Counted from the first letter of the stretch, positions 5,790 through 12,467 are shown. The stretch: DNA of 14,674 nt from Chloroflexota bacterium (GCA_020849725.1 JADLAZ010000205.1:1-14674); one strand, 5' to 3'. Notes: generated by a model from the letters alone, not told the origin. Numbers and translations are program-made.

Positions 5790-6223
5790 GCAACGACGTG
5801 ACGGAAAAGCGGACCACGCTGGTGGCCGGTCGCGCGTGTTGACATCGTGGCGGCCGTCGCCGCCAGGTCAGGGATATCCATCAGCGCCATGCAACAGACC
5901 AGGCCGTCGGAGGTTGCGTCGGCGATCATCGGCAGGTGCTGGGCATCCCCCTGCTGGTAGTGAATGCCGCGTGGCTCGCGCGTCTCCTCAGCCCGTACCA
6001 GCGCCAACAGCCGCTCGGAGAGGTCGATGCCCGTGACGAGCGCGCCACGCTCGGCTAGCACGCGGGCGACAATCCCCTGGCCACAGGCCAGGTCGCAGAC
6101 GCGCTGACCGGCAATCGGGCCAAGCAGGTCGGGGAGCGTGGCCAGAATGTGGTCGTGGAGGAGCGAGCCGGCGCGCAAGGTCTGGTCGTACCAGTCGGCG
6201 ATCGCGTCGTAGTCGGTTGACAT
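5687..6223 (-). pseudogene. Class I SAM-dependent methyltransferase, C-terminally truncated
   Basis: The first 120 codons read as a small-molecule methyltransferase: YDAIADWYDQ (5-14), motif I VCDLACGQGIVARVLAERG (42-60) for S-adenosylmethionine, acidic loop GIDLSE (65-70), GDAQHLP (92-98) and the start of motif IV, LVCCMALMDIPDL (108-120). After that the family expects roughly 100 more residues starting with a 'R.L.PGG' block. Here the frame runs into Arg/Ser-rich sequence without such blocks and overlaps the zinc-ribbon gene. I read the other two minus-strand frames past 5860 and found no lost C-terminus, so this is a deletion or rearrangement rather than a single frameshift. GAGGG lies 8 bases before the ATG at 6223. 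The gene follows the formylglycine-generating enzyme by 27 bases and was probably its operon partner. The intact part ends near 5863. Confidence 0.75.
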
Positions 6224-6250
6224 CGAGGCGTCCCTCATGCTGGTTCCGAC

Positions 6251-7213
6251 TCAGGCGTCGCGGGCGCAGCGGAAGCCCATGTGGCCGGTGGTGCTGTCGG
6301 GTGTGACGGCGGTGCGCGCGGCGACGCGGTAGCGGTTGCAGTACGAGGCATGGCAGAGGTAGGAGCCGCCGCGGATGACGCGGTTGGTCCCGGTCACTGG
6401 CCCCTGTGGGTCGCGTCGGCGCGTCAGCCGGTGGACCGTCGGGCTGAACCAGTCGACGCACCACTCCCAGGTGTTGCCGCTGACGTTGTAGAGACCGAAG
6501 TCGTTGGGCGGGAACGCATCGGCCGGGGCCGTGCCCAGGTAGCCATCGGCCAGCGTGTTGTGAGACGGGAACGTGCCCTGCCAGATGTTGCACCGATGCT
6601 CGCCGTCAGGTGTCAGGTCGTCACCCCAAGCGTAGACCTTGCCCTCCAGGCCGCCGCGAGCAGCGTACTCCCATTCGGCCTCAGTCGGCAGCCGCCGCCC
6701 GGCCCAGGCGCAGTAGGCCTGGGCATCGTGCCAGCCGACATGGACGACCGGGTGGTCCAGCCGGTCGGTGATGGACGAGTCCAGCCCCTCAGGATGCCGC
6801 CAGTCAGCGCCATAGACCTGCCGCCACCAGGGCGCGGCGGCGACGGCCCGCGTATCCGGGAAGCCGTCTGGCAGCAGGCCGGCAAAGACGAACGACCAGC
6901 CGAAGCGCTCAGCCTCGGTGACGTGGCCGGTAGCGGCGACGAAGGCGGTAAAGCGCTCGTTGGTGACGGCCAGCGGGTCGATCCAGAACGGGCTGAGCGT
7001 CACCTGCCGTATCGGCCCCTCGCCGTCGGCCGCAAAGCCGTCACCGTCCCGCGCGCCCATGAGGAAGGCGCCGCCCGGCAGCCGGATCAGGCCATCAGTC
7101 GCACTGGCAACGCGCTGCATGGGCGACACAGGCGCCGCGCCGTCGGTGGCTGCGTCAGCCGGCCGTCGCGGCGCGCAACATTCGCCGGCCGCGTCGATCT
7201 CGTGGAGGTCCAT
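6251..7213 (-). CDS. Formylglycine-generating enzyme (SUMF1 family)
   Basis: This is a 320-residue protein of the FGE-sulfatase (SUMF1) fold, which oxidises a cysteine in a CxPxR motif of type I sulfatases to formylglycine. Evidence: IRLPGGAFLMGARDGDG (43-59), DPLAVTNERFTAFV (79-92), the PVVHVGWHDAQAYCAWAG core (155-172), LPTEAEWEYAARGG (175-188), GNTWEWCVDWF (246-256) and the C-terminal GGSYLCHASYCNRYRVAAR (282-300). The last block carries C287 and C292, the copper-binding catalytic pair that separates true formylglycine-generating enzymes from SUMF1-fold paralogues. AGGAGA lies just before the ATG at 7213; the frame extends upstream but overlaps HdeD. No sulfatase gene is in the window, so the substrate lies elsewhere. 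A 13-bp perfect hairpin sits 22 bases upstream of the start. Confidence 0.93.
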   Translation of the reverse strand: MDLHEIDAAGECCAPRRPADAATDGAAPVSPMQRVASATDGLIRLPGGAFLMGARDGDGFAADGEGPIRQVTLSPFWIDPLAVTNERFTAFVAATGHVTEAERFGWSFVFAGLLPDGFPDTRAVAAAPWWRQVYGADWRHPEGLDSSITDRLDHPVVHVGWHDAQAYCAWAGRRLPTEAEWEYAARGGLEGKVYAWGDDLTPDGEHRCNIWQGTFPSHNTLADGYLGTAPADAFPPNDFGLYNVSGNTWEWCVDWFSPTVHRLTRRRDPQGPVTGTNRVIRGGSYLCHASYCNRYRVAARTAVTPDSTTGHMGFRCARDA

Positions 7214-7235
7214 TGCCTTCTCCTGGCGCTGGCAG

Positions 7236-7272
7236 CGTGGTCGGCCGAGGCGTCGGGAATCGGCCGACCACG
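7236..7272 (-). other. Strong 13-bp intergenic hairpin upstream of the FGE gene
   Basis: CGTGGTCGGCCGA (7236-7248) and TCGGCCGACCACG (7260-7272) are perfect complements with an 11-base loop. Each arm contains the 8-base palindrome TCGGCCGA. It lies in the 79-base gap between the HdeD stop and the FGE start, ending 10 bases before the FGE ribosome-binding site. No T-run follows on the minus strand, so it is better described as an attenuator, processing site or mobile palindromic unit than as a standard terminator. Confidence 0.6.
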
Positions 7273-7281
7273 ACACGGCTG

Positions 7282-7305
7282 AGGCGCGCGGCCTAGACCG
7301 CGCCT
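7282..7305 (-). terminator. Hairpin spanning the HdeD stop codon
   Basis: AGGCGCG (7282-7288) and CGCGCCT (7299-7305) are perfect complements around a 10-base loop that contains the HdeD stop codon. An alternative 6-bp stem (GCGCGG, CCGCGC) shares the same axis. No T-run follows, so termination is uncertain; together with the 7236-7272 hairpin it gives two stems in the same short gap. Confidence 0.35.
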
Positions 7306-7841
7306 TCCGCGCCCTTGAGGCGGAAGGCCGCCACGACCGCCGCGATGCCACCGGCCAGGGCCAGGATGGCCAGCACCCACGGCAGCGCCAGTGCCGCGGC
7401 GAACGGATTGAGTACGAGCCACAGGCCGAATACGACATTGATGAGGCCCAGCACGCCGATGCCCAGACCACCCCCCCTGGCCGCCGACACAAGCTGAATG
7501 ACGCCGCTGATCAGGCCCTGGATGCCCAGCAGCAGCACGAGCGTCGTGCCGACCATCAGGCCGGACCAGAGAGGATGATTGAGCACGACAATGCCGGCGA
7601 GGATGCCGAGGATGCCAATGATCAGGTTCCAGACGCGACCGGTTGCATTGGTGAAGACCTGGACGATGCTCAAGATGCCACTAATCAGCCAGTACCAGCC
7701 CAGAAACAGCAGCATGATGGCGATCGTCGCCGCCGGACTGGAGAAGAGCAACAGGCCCAGGATAATTGCGGCGATACCCTCAATCAGTACCAACCACCAG
7801 GGAACTGTCGGGAACTGCATATCTGCCGTGGCTGTAGCCAC
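7293..7841 (-). CDS. HdeD-family (DUF308) membrane protein
   Basis: This is a 182-residue inner-membrane protein with six hydrophobic segments in three repeated pairs, the layout of the HdeD/DUF308 family. Typical blocks are WWLVLIEGIAAIILGLLLF, a WYWLISGILSIVQVF segment, LIIGILGILAGIVVLNHPL, LLLGIQGLISGVIQLVSA, LGLINVVFGLWLVLNPFAA and VLAILALAGGIAAVVAAF, ending in LKGAEGAV. HdeD is linked to acid resistance in E. coli; the role elsewhere is unknown. I chose the GTG at 7841 because AGGAGGG (7854-7848) lies 6 bases upstream. In-frame ATGs at 7862 and 7988 would add a less hydrophobic extension without ribosome-binding sites. A 7-base C-run (7471-7477) lies within the gene; the frame is intact. 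Confidence 0.9.
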   Translation of the reverse strand: MATATADMQFPTVPWWLVLIEGIAAIILGLLLFSSPAATIAIMLLFLGWYWLISGILSIVQVFTNATGRVWNLIIGILGILAGIVVLNHPLWSGLMVGTTLVLLLGIQGLISGVIQLVSAARGGGLGIGVLGLINVVFGLWLVLNPFAAALALPWVLAILALAGGIAAVVAAFRLKGAEGAV

Positions 7842-7931
7842 CAATGTCCCTCCTCGCGACATAGACGAAATCCGGTTCTGCCACAGGAATGCACTGCGCT
7901 GGTCAGGCGTCGTGTGAACCGGCCCTCCTGA

Positions 7932-7953
7932 CGCCAGCATCGCTGTGCTGGCG
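7932..7953 (-). other. Hairpin in the HdeD leader region
   Basis: CGCCAGCA (7932-7939) and TGCTGGCG (7946-7953) form a perfect 8-bp stem with a 6-base loop. It lies between the predicted -10 element at 8012-8007 and the HdeD start, so it would be in the 5' leader of that message. It could instead help end the aldo/keto reductase transcript coming from upstream; no T-run is present. Confidence 0.4.
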
Positions 7954-8006
7954 CAGCCACCGAGCCAGGTGCGAAAGACCTCTCGCATCCGGTCGTTGTG
8001 ACGTGC

Positions 8007-8012
8007 AGTATA
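8007..8012 (-). promoter_or_regulatory. Candidate -10 element for the HdeD gene
   Basis: TATACT on the minus strand (5 of 6 matches) lies in the 235-base gap between the aldo/keto reductase stop and the HdeD start. No clear -35 is visible 16-18 bases upstream. The leader would be about 160 bases, which is long. The rest of the gap (7842-8076) holds the 7932-7953 hairpin, the small 8062-8074 hairpin and nothing else I recognise. Confidence 0.35.
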
Positions 8013-8061
8013 GACGATTCACGATATCGGTGGTGGCAGCCGCCTCACCCGCAAGCACGGT

Positions 8062-8074
8062 CGCCGACGCGGCG
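8062..8074 (-). terminator. Small hairpin just after the aldo/keto reductase stop
   Basis: CGCCG (8062-8066) and CGGCG (8070-8074) pair around a 3-base loop, starting 2 bases past the TAA of the reductase gene on the minus strand. It is GC-rich and compact but without a T-run. Confidence 0.3.
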
Positions 8075-8076
8075 TG

Positions 8077-9045
8077 TTAGCGGTGGAGGCCCACCTCCCA
8101 GTGCCGCACCAGCGGCGCCAGGTCGGCCCAGAAGACATCGGGGATGGTGACGACGGCGGCCTGGGCACTGGCGACGGCCTCCTCGGGCACGCGCGCGCCG
8201 GGGATAGCGGCCGCGATCTGCGGGTGCCGCACGCACCACTGCAGCGCGGCCGCTGCCAGCGGCACGCCGTGGTCAAAGCACAGCCGCTGGATGCGGGCGA
8301 CGTGGTCGAGCACGGCCTGGCTGAAGCGGCGATTGAGATAGGGCCGCCCCGCCACCGGCCCGGTTGCCAGCAGGCCCCGCTCCAGCGGCGTGGCGATCGT
8401 CAGCCCGACGTTGTGGCGCTCGGCGGCCGGCAGAATGCGCTCGGCGGCGGTCTGGTTGAGTAGGCTCCAGCCGTCGGCGATCACGGCGGCGTCGAACTCG
8501 CCCGTCTCGATGTAGAGGACGTTCGTCGCCGGGTCGTTGGCGGCGGTGCCGACGTGACCAACGAGACCCTCGGCCTGGAGGCGGCGTAGGCCAGCGAGCG
8601 CGCCGTTCGGCCCCATCACCGCCGCCATGGGCACGTCCATCGCGTCGTGGATGTAGACGACCGGCAGCCGCTCCAGTCCGAGCCGCTCCAGGCTGGCGAC
8701 GACACTGCGCCGCACGGCGTCGGCCGAGAAGTCGTAGCTCTCCTTCAGCCGGCCGGCCTTGGTTGTCACCAGCGCCCGCGTCGCCAGGTCGGGCCGTGAC
8801 CGCAGCGCCTGGCCGATGGCGCGCTCGCTGGCCGTGCCGCCGTACAGCGCGGCCGTGTCGATCAGCGTGATGCCGGCCTCGAGCGCGGCGTGGACGGTGC
8901 GCGCGCCGAGCGCCTCGTCCATGCGCGTGCCCGGCTGGTCGTACTCGACCGATGCTGCCTCGACGGTCGGGATACCCAGGAAGGCGGTGCCGAGGCCAAC
9001 GATGCCGATCTCCAGCCCGGTGCGGCCGAGCGTCCTGGTGCGCAT
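8077..9045 (-). CDS. Aldo/keto reductase, aldose 1-dehydrogenase-like
   Basis: This is a 322-residue NAD(P)-dependent (beta/alpha)8 oxidoreductase. It starts MRTRTLGRTGLEIGIVGLGTA, typical of the family. The catalytic tetrad is visible: D63 and Y68 in LIDTAALYGG (61-70), K96 in VTTKAGR and H133 in VVYIHDAMD. The long stretch between strand 1 and the Asp, the YIHD form of the His motif and the C-terminal AALQWCVRHPQIAAAIPGAR block resemble the L-galactose / D-threo-aldose 1-dehydrogenase branch, which oxidises free sugars to lactones. The substrate is inferred, not proven. AGGAGG lies 7 bases before the ATG at 9045. It follows the enolase-superfamily gene after 23 bases, so the two are an operon, and a lactonase is encoded divergently nearby. 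Confidence 0.88.
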   Translation of the reverse strand: MRTRTLGRTGLEIGIVGLGTAFLGIPTVEAASVEYDQPGTRMDEALGARTVHAALEAGITLIDTAALYGGTASERAIGQALRSRPDLATRALVTTKAGRLKESYDFSADAVRRSVVASLERLGLERLPVVYIHDAMDVPMAAVMGPNGALAGLRRLQAEGLVGHVGTAANDPATNVLYIETGEFDAAVIADGWSLLNQTAAERILPAAERHNVGLTIATPLERGLLATGPVAGRPYLNRRFSQAVLDHVARIQRLCFDHGVPLAAAALQWCVRHPQIAAAIPGARVPEEAVASAQAAVVTIPDVFWADLAPLVRHWEVGLHR

Positions 9046-9068
9046 GATGGCGCCTCCTGGCGGTTGGC

Positions 9069-10253
9069 TCAGGCCCGCGTGACCGGGTGAGCGCGCACCG
9101 CCTCCTCGTTGACGTCGGTGCCCCAACCTGGCCCGGTCGGCAGCCGCAGCGAGCCGTCGATGATCTCCGGGCGCACCGTCACCAGGTCGTGTTGCCAGGG
9201 CACCATGTCCGGGTCGTACTCCATGATCCGCAGGTTGGGCACGATCGCCGAGAAATGCGCGCTCATGCAGGTCGCCAGGTCGGAGTAGAAATTGTGCGGG
9301 GCGACATTCACCTCGTAAGCATCGGCCATGGCAGCGATCTTGAGCGACTCGGCCAGCCCATTCCAGGGCACGTCGACGATGGCGACGTCGACCGCGCCCT
9401 GCTCCAGGAAGGGCCGGAACTCGCGCCGACCGAACAGGCACTCGCACGAGGCGATCGGCATCGGCGCGCCGTCGCGGATGGTGCGCAGCGCGCCGGCGTC
9501 GCGCGTGTCGATCTCCAGCCACAGCAGGTCGAACGGCTCCATGACGCGCGCCATGCGCCGGTAGCCTTCGGTCTTGTAATTGAAGTTCAGGTCGACCATC
9601 AGCTCCATGCCCGGCCCGGCGCCCTGCCGGAAGGCGGCCAACTGGTCATGGATCGCCGCCCGCACGTGCAGCTCGGGGTTCAGCTCGGGGAAGCTCTCGC
9701 CACGGGCGAAGCCGGGGATGTGGCCGCGCGGGTTGCCGTCGCTCAGCAGCAGCACGTTGGTCTTGAGCGCGGTGTAGCCGGCGGTGACAACCTCGCGCCC
9801 GAGCGCGACGATGTCGTCGAGCGTGCGCACCTGGGGCAGGCCCATCACGTCGGCGCGCGGGCGATCGACGCGGTAGCTGCCGCAATGCGACCAGTAGAGA
9901 CGGATGCGGTCGCGCACCGGGCCGCCGAATAGCTCGTAGACGGGGATGCCAAGCGCCTTCGCCTTCAGGTCGAGCAGCGCATTCTCGATCGCGCCGATCG
10001 CCTGGGAGAAGGCGCCGCCGATGGCGGTGCGCCGCCGCGCTTGCAGCAGCGCGACGATCGCCTCATAGGCGCGCGGGTCCTTGCCGATCACATCCGGCGC
10101 CAGCCGGTCGATCAGCGTCGACACACCCAGGCCGCCGAAGCCCTCGTTGTACTCGCTCCAGCCAACCAGGCCATCGTCAGTGCTGAGCTTTAGATAGTCA
10201 TAGGTGCGCCAGCCGGCATCGGCGTGCAGCGATTCGACCCGCGTGATCTTCAT
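9069..10253 (-). CDS. Mandelate racemase / enolase-superfamily enzyme, probable sugar-acid dehydratase
   Basis: This is a 394-residue protein with an N-terminal capping domain (1-120) and a C-terminal barrel. Metal ligands expected for the superfamily are visible: D221 in MVDLNFNY, E247 in LWLEID and E271 in ASCECLFG. The His-Asp dyad of the mandelate racemase subgroup fits H320 (VAPHNFYSD) and D294 (IVDVPW), 26 residues apart as usual. The second-strand motif is ALKTN (K164), so the usual KxK lysine pair is altered to KxN. This fits an acid sugar dehydratase of unassigned substrate better than mandelate racemase itself. GAGAGG precedes the ATG at 10253. It is transcribed ahead of the aldo/keto reductase and divergently from the lactonase. 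Confidence 0.9.
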   Translation of the reverse strand: MKITRVESLHADAGWRTYDYLKLSTDDGLVGWSEYNEGFGGLGVSTLIDRLAPDVIGKDPRAYEAIVALLQARRRTAIGGAFSQAIGAIENALLDLKAKALGIPVYELFGGPVRDRIRLYWSHCGSYRVDRPRADVMGLPQVRTLDDIVALGREVVTAGYTALKTNVLLLSDGNPRGHIPGFARGESFPELNPELHVRAAIHDQLAAFRQGAGPGMELMVDLNFNYKTEGYRRMARVMEPFDLLWLEIDTRDAGALRTIRDGAPMPIASCECLFGRREFRPFLEQGAVDVAIVDVPWNGLAESLKIAAMADAYEVNVAPHNFYSDLATCMSAHFSAIVPNLRIMEYDPDMVPWQHDLVTVRPEIIDGSLRLPTGPGWGTDVNEEAVRAHPVTRA

Positions 10254-10298
10254 CGGTCATCCTCTCGGTGGCGTCACGATCGGGGCCGTGCGCGACGC

Positions 10299-10307
10299 AT
10301 GGTAGCA
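10299..10307 (-). promoter_or_regulatory. Extended -10 promoter of the enolase-superfamily operon
   Basis: On the minus strand TGC-TACCAT (10307-10299) is an extended -10 element, TG plus a hexamer with 4 of 6 matches. No -35 is visible; the tandem 8-base repeat starts 6 bases upstream. The leader to the ATG at 10253 is about 40 bases. Confidence 0.4.
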
Positions 10308-10312
10308 GGCCA

Positions 10313-10336
10313 GTGGGCTAGTGGGCTAGTGGAGTG
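10313..10336. repeat. Tandem 8-base repeat between divergent promoters
   Basis: The unit GTGGGCTA occurs perfectly at 10313-10320 and 10321-10328, followed by a partly matching third copy, GTGGAGTG (10329-10336). It lies between the extended -10 elements of the two divergent transcripts, where both -35 regions would be. Confidence 0.75.
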
Positions 10337-10343
10337 CTATCAT
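10335..10343 (+). promoter_or_regulatory. Extended -10 promoter of the lactonase gene
   Basis: TGC-TATCAT (10335-10343) has the TG extension and 5 of 6 hexamer matches. There is no -35 at the expected distance, where the tandem repeat lies, so the extended -10 probably carries recognition. The leader to the ATG at 10373 is about 23 bases. Confidence 0.5.
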
Positions 10344-10372
10344 GCGCCGCGCATCGAGAGGAGAGGGGCATC

Positions 10373-11485
10373 ATGACCAGCCAGACAGCGGTGACCTTTG
10401 CCTACGTGGGCACGCTAACCCGCATGCCACCGCACGCGCGCGGCCACGCCGAGGGCATCGCCGTGCTGCGGCGCGACGCGCCCGGCGCGCTGGTGGCGGT
10501 GGCGGTGCAACACGGTGTCGACAGTCCGTCATTCCTGACGCTGCACCCGACCCGGCCGCTCCTCTACTCGGTCAACGCCGTGCCGGAGCACGACGGCCGG
10601 CCGGGCGGCTCGGTCAGCGCCTTCGCCATCGACCCGGTCTCCGGCCGCCTGATGTTCCTCAACCGCCAGCCCTCGCACGGCGCCGGTCCGGCGCACATCG
10701 CCGTCGATCGCGGTGGGCGCTGGATATTCGTCGCCAACTACGGCGGCGGCAGCGTTGCCATGCTGCCGATCGGCGGCGACGGCCGCGTCGGCCCGGCTAC
10801 CTCGGTCATCCAGCACGAGGGCAGCAGCGCCCACCCAGAGCGACAGGCGGGTCCGCACGCGCACTCGATCACGCTGACGCCCGACGACCGCTACGCGCTC
10901 GTTTGCGACCTGGGCATCGACCGCGTGCTGGTCTACCGGATCGACCACGCCGCCGGCCAGCTCGTGCCGAACGATCCGCCCGGCGTCGCGGCCCACCCCG
11001 GCGCCGGCCCGCGTCACCTGGACCTGCACCCCAATGGCCGTACCGTCTACGTGATCAACGAGCTTGGCTCGACCATCGCCGTCTACGACTTCGACGCCGC
11101 GCGCGGCATCCTGACCGAGCGGCAGGTGGTCTCGACGCTGCCCGCGGACTTCTCGGGCACGAACTCAACCGCCGACATCCACGTCTCGCCCGACGGCCGC
11201 TTCGTCTACGGCTCCAATCGCGGCCACGACAGCCTGGCCAGCTTCGCCGTCGACGCGGCCACCGGCGATCTGACACCGCGCGGCCACGTCAGCACCGGCG
11301 GACGCACGCCGCGCCACTTCGTCTTCGACCCGGCCGGCACGATCGTCTACGCGCTCAACCAGGACACCGACACCATCGTCAGCTTCGCCTACGAGCCGGC
11401 CAGTGGCGCGTTGACGCCGACCGGTCAGGTGCTGGCGACGCTGTCACCGGTCTGCCTCCGATTCCGAGTGATGAGTGATGAGTGA
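10373..11485 (+). CDS. Seven-bladed beta-propeller lactonase (6-phosphogluconolactonase type)
   Basis: This is a 370-residue protein of the Pgl/YbhE-type lactonase family, which hydrolyses sugar lactones to sugar acids. It starts TFAYVGTLTR and shows repeated propeller blades with the family's phrases: FLTLHPTRPLLYSVN, ISIVDRGGRW-like IAVDRGGRWIFVANYGGG, HAHSITLTPDDRYALVCDLG, RHLDLHPNGRTVYVINELG, DIHVSPDGRFVYGSNRGHD and RHFVFDPAGTIVYALNQDTD. GAGGAGAGGGG precedes the ATG at 10373; an upstream GTG at 10334 lies in the promoter. The natural C-terminus seems to end near SPVCLRF; the last residues RVMSDE and the stop codon come from a 7-base tandem repeat. With a neighbouring aldose-dehydrogenase-like enzyme and a dehydratase-like enzyme, a free-sugar lactone is as plausible a substrate as 6-phosphogluconolactone. 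Confidence 0.92.
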   Translation: MTSQTAVTFAYVGTLTRMPPHARGHAEGIAVLRRDAPGALVAVAVQHGVDSPSFLTLHPTRPLLYSVNAVPEHDGRPGGSVSAFAIDPVSGRLMFLNRQPSHGAGPAHIAVDRGGRWIFVANYGGGSVAMLPIGGDGRVGPATSVIQHEGSSAHPERQAGPHAHSITLTPDDRYALVCDLGIDRVLVYRIDHAAGQLVPNDPPGVAAHPGAGPRHLDLHPNGRTVYVINELGSTIAVYDFDAARGILTERQVVSTLPADFSGTNSTADIHVSPDGRFVYGSNRGHDSLASFAVDAATGDLTPRGHVSTGGRTPRHFVFDPAGTIVYALNQDTDTIVSFAYEPASGALTPTGQVLATLSPVCLRFRVMSDE

Positions 11486-11491
11486 TGAGTG
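11466..11491 (+). repeat. Tandem 7-base repeat at the lactonase 3' end
   Basis: The unit GAGTGAT occurs three times perfectly (11466-11472, 11473-11479, 11480-11486) with a fourth partial copy GAGTG. Because 7 is not a multiple of 3 and each unit contains TGA, the array has a stop codon in all three plus-strand frames (11469, 11476, 11483). The last of these ends the lactonase gene. The following 86 bases (11492-11577) are G-rich and hold nothing I recognise except the creatininase-family ribosome-binding site. Confidence 0.85.
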
Positions 11492-11577
11492 TGGGGACTG
11501 TGGCGTTGGCTGAGCGGCGGGGCTGGGGGCTGGCGAGGGCAGAGTGCGGGTGATGGCGAGATCATGGGGAGGGTGGC

Positions 11578-12351
11578 ATGGCGGGTCTGTGGTTGCTGCA
11601 GGAGATGACGCGCGAGGCTGCCCGCGCCGTCGCGCCGGACGCGCTGGTCGTGTTTCCGGTGGGGGCGTTGGAGCAGCACGGACCGCACGCGCCGGTCGGC
11701 ACCGATGATTATGCCGTCGAGTACATCGCGCGCGGCGCGGCAGCGGTGGCGGCCGAGCAGATCCCGGTCGTCGTGGCGCCGACACTGCCGTTCGGTTGCT
11801 CGCCACACCATCTGCCATTCGGCGGCACAATGTCGCTCAGCACCGAGACCTACTACCGCGCGCTGCGCGATCTGACCGAGGCGCTGATCATCAGCGGCTT
11901 CCGGCGCATCTTCATCGTCAACGGCCACGGCGGCAACCACGAGCTGGTCCAACTGGTGGCGCGCGACCTGGCGCTCGTCAACCCGGTCGACATCGCTGCC
12001 GCCTCCTACTGGACAATCGCCTGGGAGGCGCTGGTCGCCGCTGGCGCTCACCAGTGCGGCGGCTTCCCCGGCCACGCCGGCGCCTTCGAAACCTCGGTCG
12101 TGCTGGCGCTGCGGCCGGAGCTGATCCAGGAGCCGCGCCCGCACCGTGACGGCGTGCCGCCCGGCGACCCGGCGATGATGACCCAACCCTACCGGGCCGA
12201 GTTCCACGGCTCCTGGCAGCGCATGAACGGCTTCACCGACAGCCCGGCGCGCGGCACGGCCGACCTGGGCCGGGCCTACCTGGACGCGGCCATCGCTGCC
12301 GTCGGCGCGGCGTTCGTCGCCTTCTACCAGCGCTCCCAGCGCCAGGCATAG
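11578..12351 (+). CDS. Creatininase-family amidohydrolase
   Basis: This is a 257-residue metal-dependent hydrolase, the normal length for the creatininase family, whose members cleave cyclic or linear amides (creatinine, formamides, peptide precursors). Family motifs: PVGALEQHGPHAPVGTDDY (27-45) with metal ligands E32, H34 and D43, then PFGCSPHHLPFGGTMSL (71-87), IVNGHGGNHE (113-122) with H117, and GFPGHAGAFETS (162-173) with H166 and E171. The NGHGGN form is typical of the broad family rather than of true creatininase, so the substrate is open. GGGAGGG lies just before the ATG at 11578. It follows the lactonase after 92 bases on the same strand and may be cotranscribed with it. It is unrelated to mnmG downstream, which has its own candidate promoter. 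Confidence 0.92.
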   Translation: MAGLWLLQEMTREAARAVAPDALVVFPVGALEQHGPHAPVGTDDYAVEYIARGAAAVAAEQIPVVVAPTLPFGCSPHHLPFGGTMSLSTETYYRALRDLTEALIISGFRRIFIVNGHGGNHELVQLVARDLALVNPVDIAAASYWTIAWEALVAAGAHQCGGFPGHAGAFETSVVLALRPELIQEPRPHRDGVPPGDPAMMTQPYRAEFHGSWQRMNGFTDSPARGTADLGRAYLDAAIAAVGAAFVAFYQRSQRQA

Positions 12352-12361
12352 AAAGTCCGGC

Positions 12362-12388
12362 CCTCTCTCCATTGCGGTGGGAGGGAGG
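12362..12388 (+). terminator. Hairpin after the creatininase-family gene
   Basis: A 9-bp stem with one G-U pair (CCTCTCTCC at 12362-12370 with GGAGGGAGG at 12380-12388) and a 9-base loop lies 10 bases after the stop codon. It lacks a T-run, as do all hairpins in this window. It is the best candidate for ending this transcript. The rest of the gap to mnmG (12389-12550) holds only a candidate promoter. Confidence 0.4.
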
Positions 12389-12467
12389 CGCGGAACAGGC
12401 GCATCAGCCGTCAGCGCATCACCGATGGCATGCCCGTTCCTTCTGGCCCTGCGGTACCTTCGGCGGA

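Noticed and set aside
5687..5863. Possible frameshift restoring the methyltransferase C-terminus
   Set aside because: The other minus-strand frames downstream of 5863 read into non-methyltransferase sequence and stops, so a simple frameshift does not explain the loss.
7471..7477. Run of seven C within the HdeD gene as a phase-variation site
   Set aside because: The frame is intact, seven bases is short for slippage, and such runs are expected at this GC content.
10342..11478. 378-codon plus-strand frame overlapping the lactonase
   Set aside because: The translation is Arg-rich and motif-free, while the other frame encodes a clear beta-propeller lactonase with a good ribosome-binding site.
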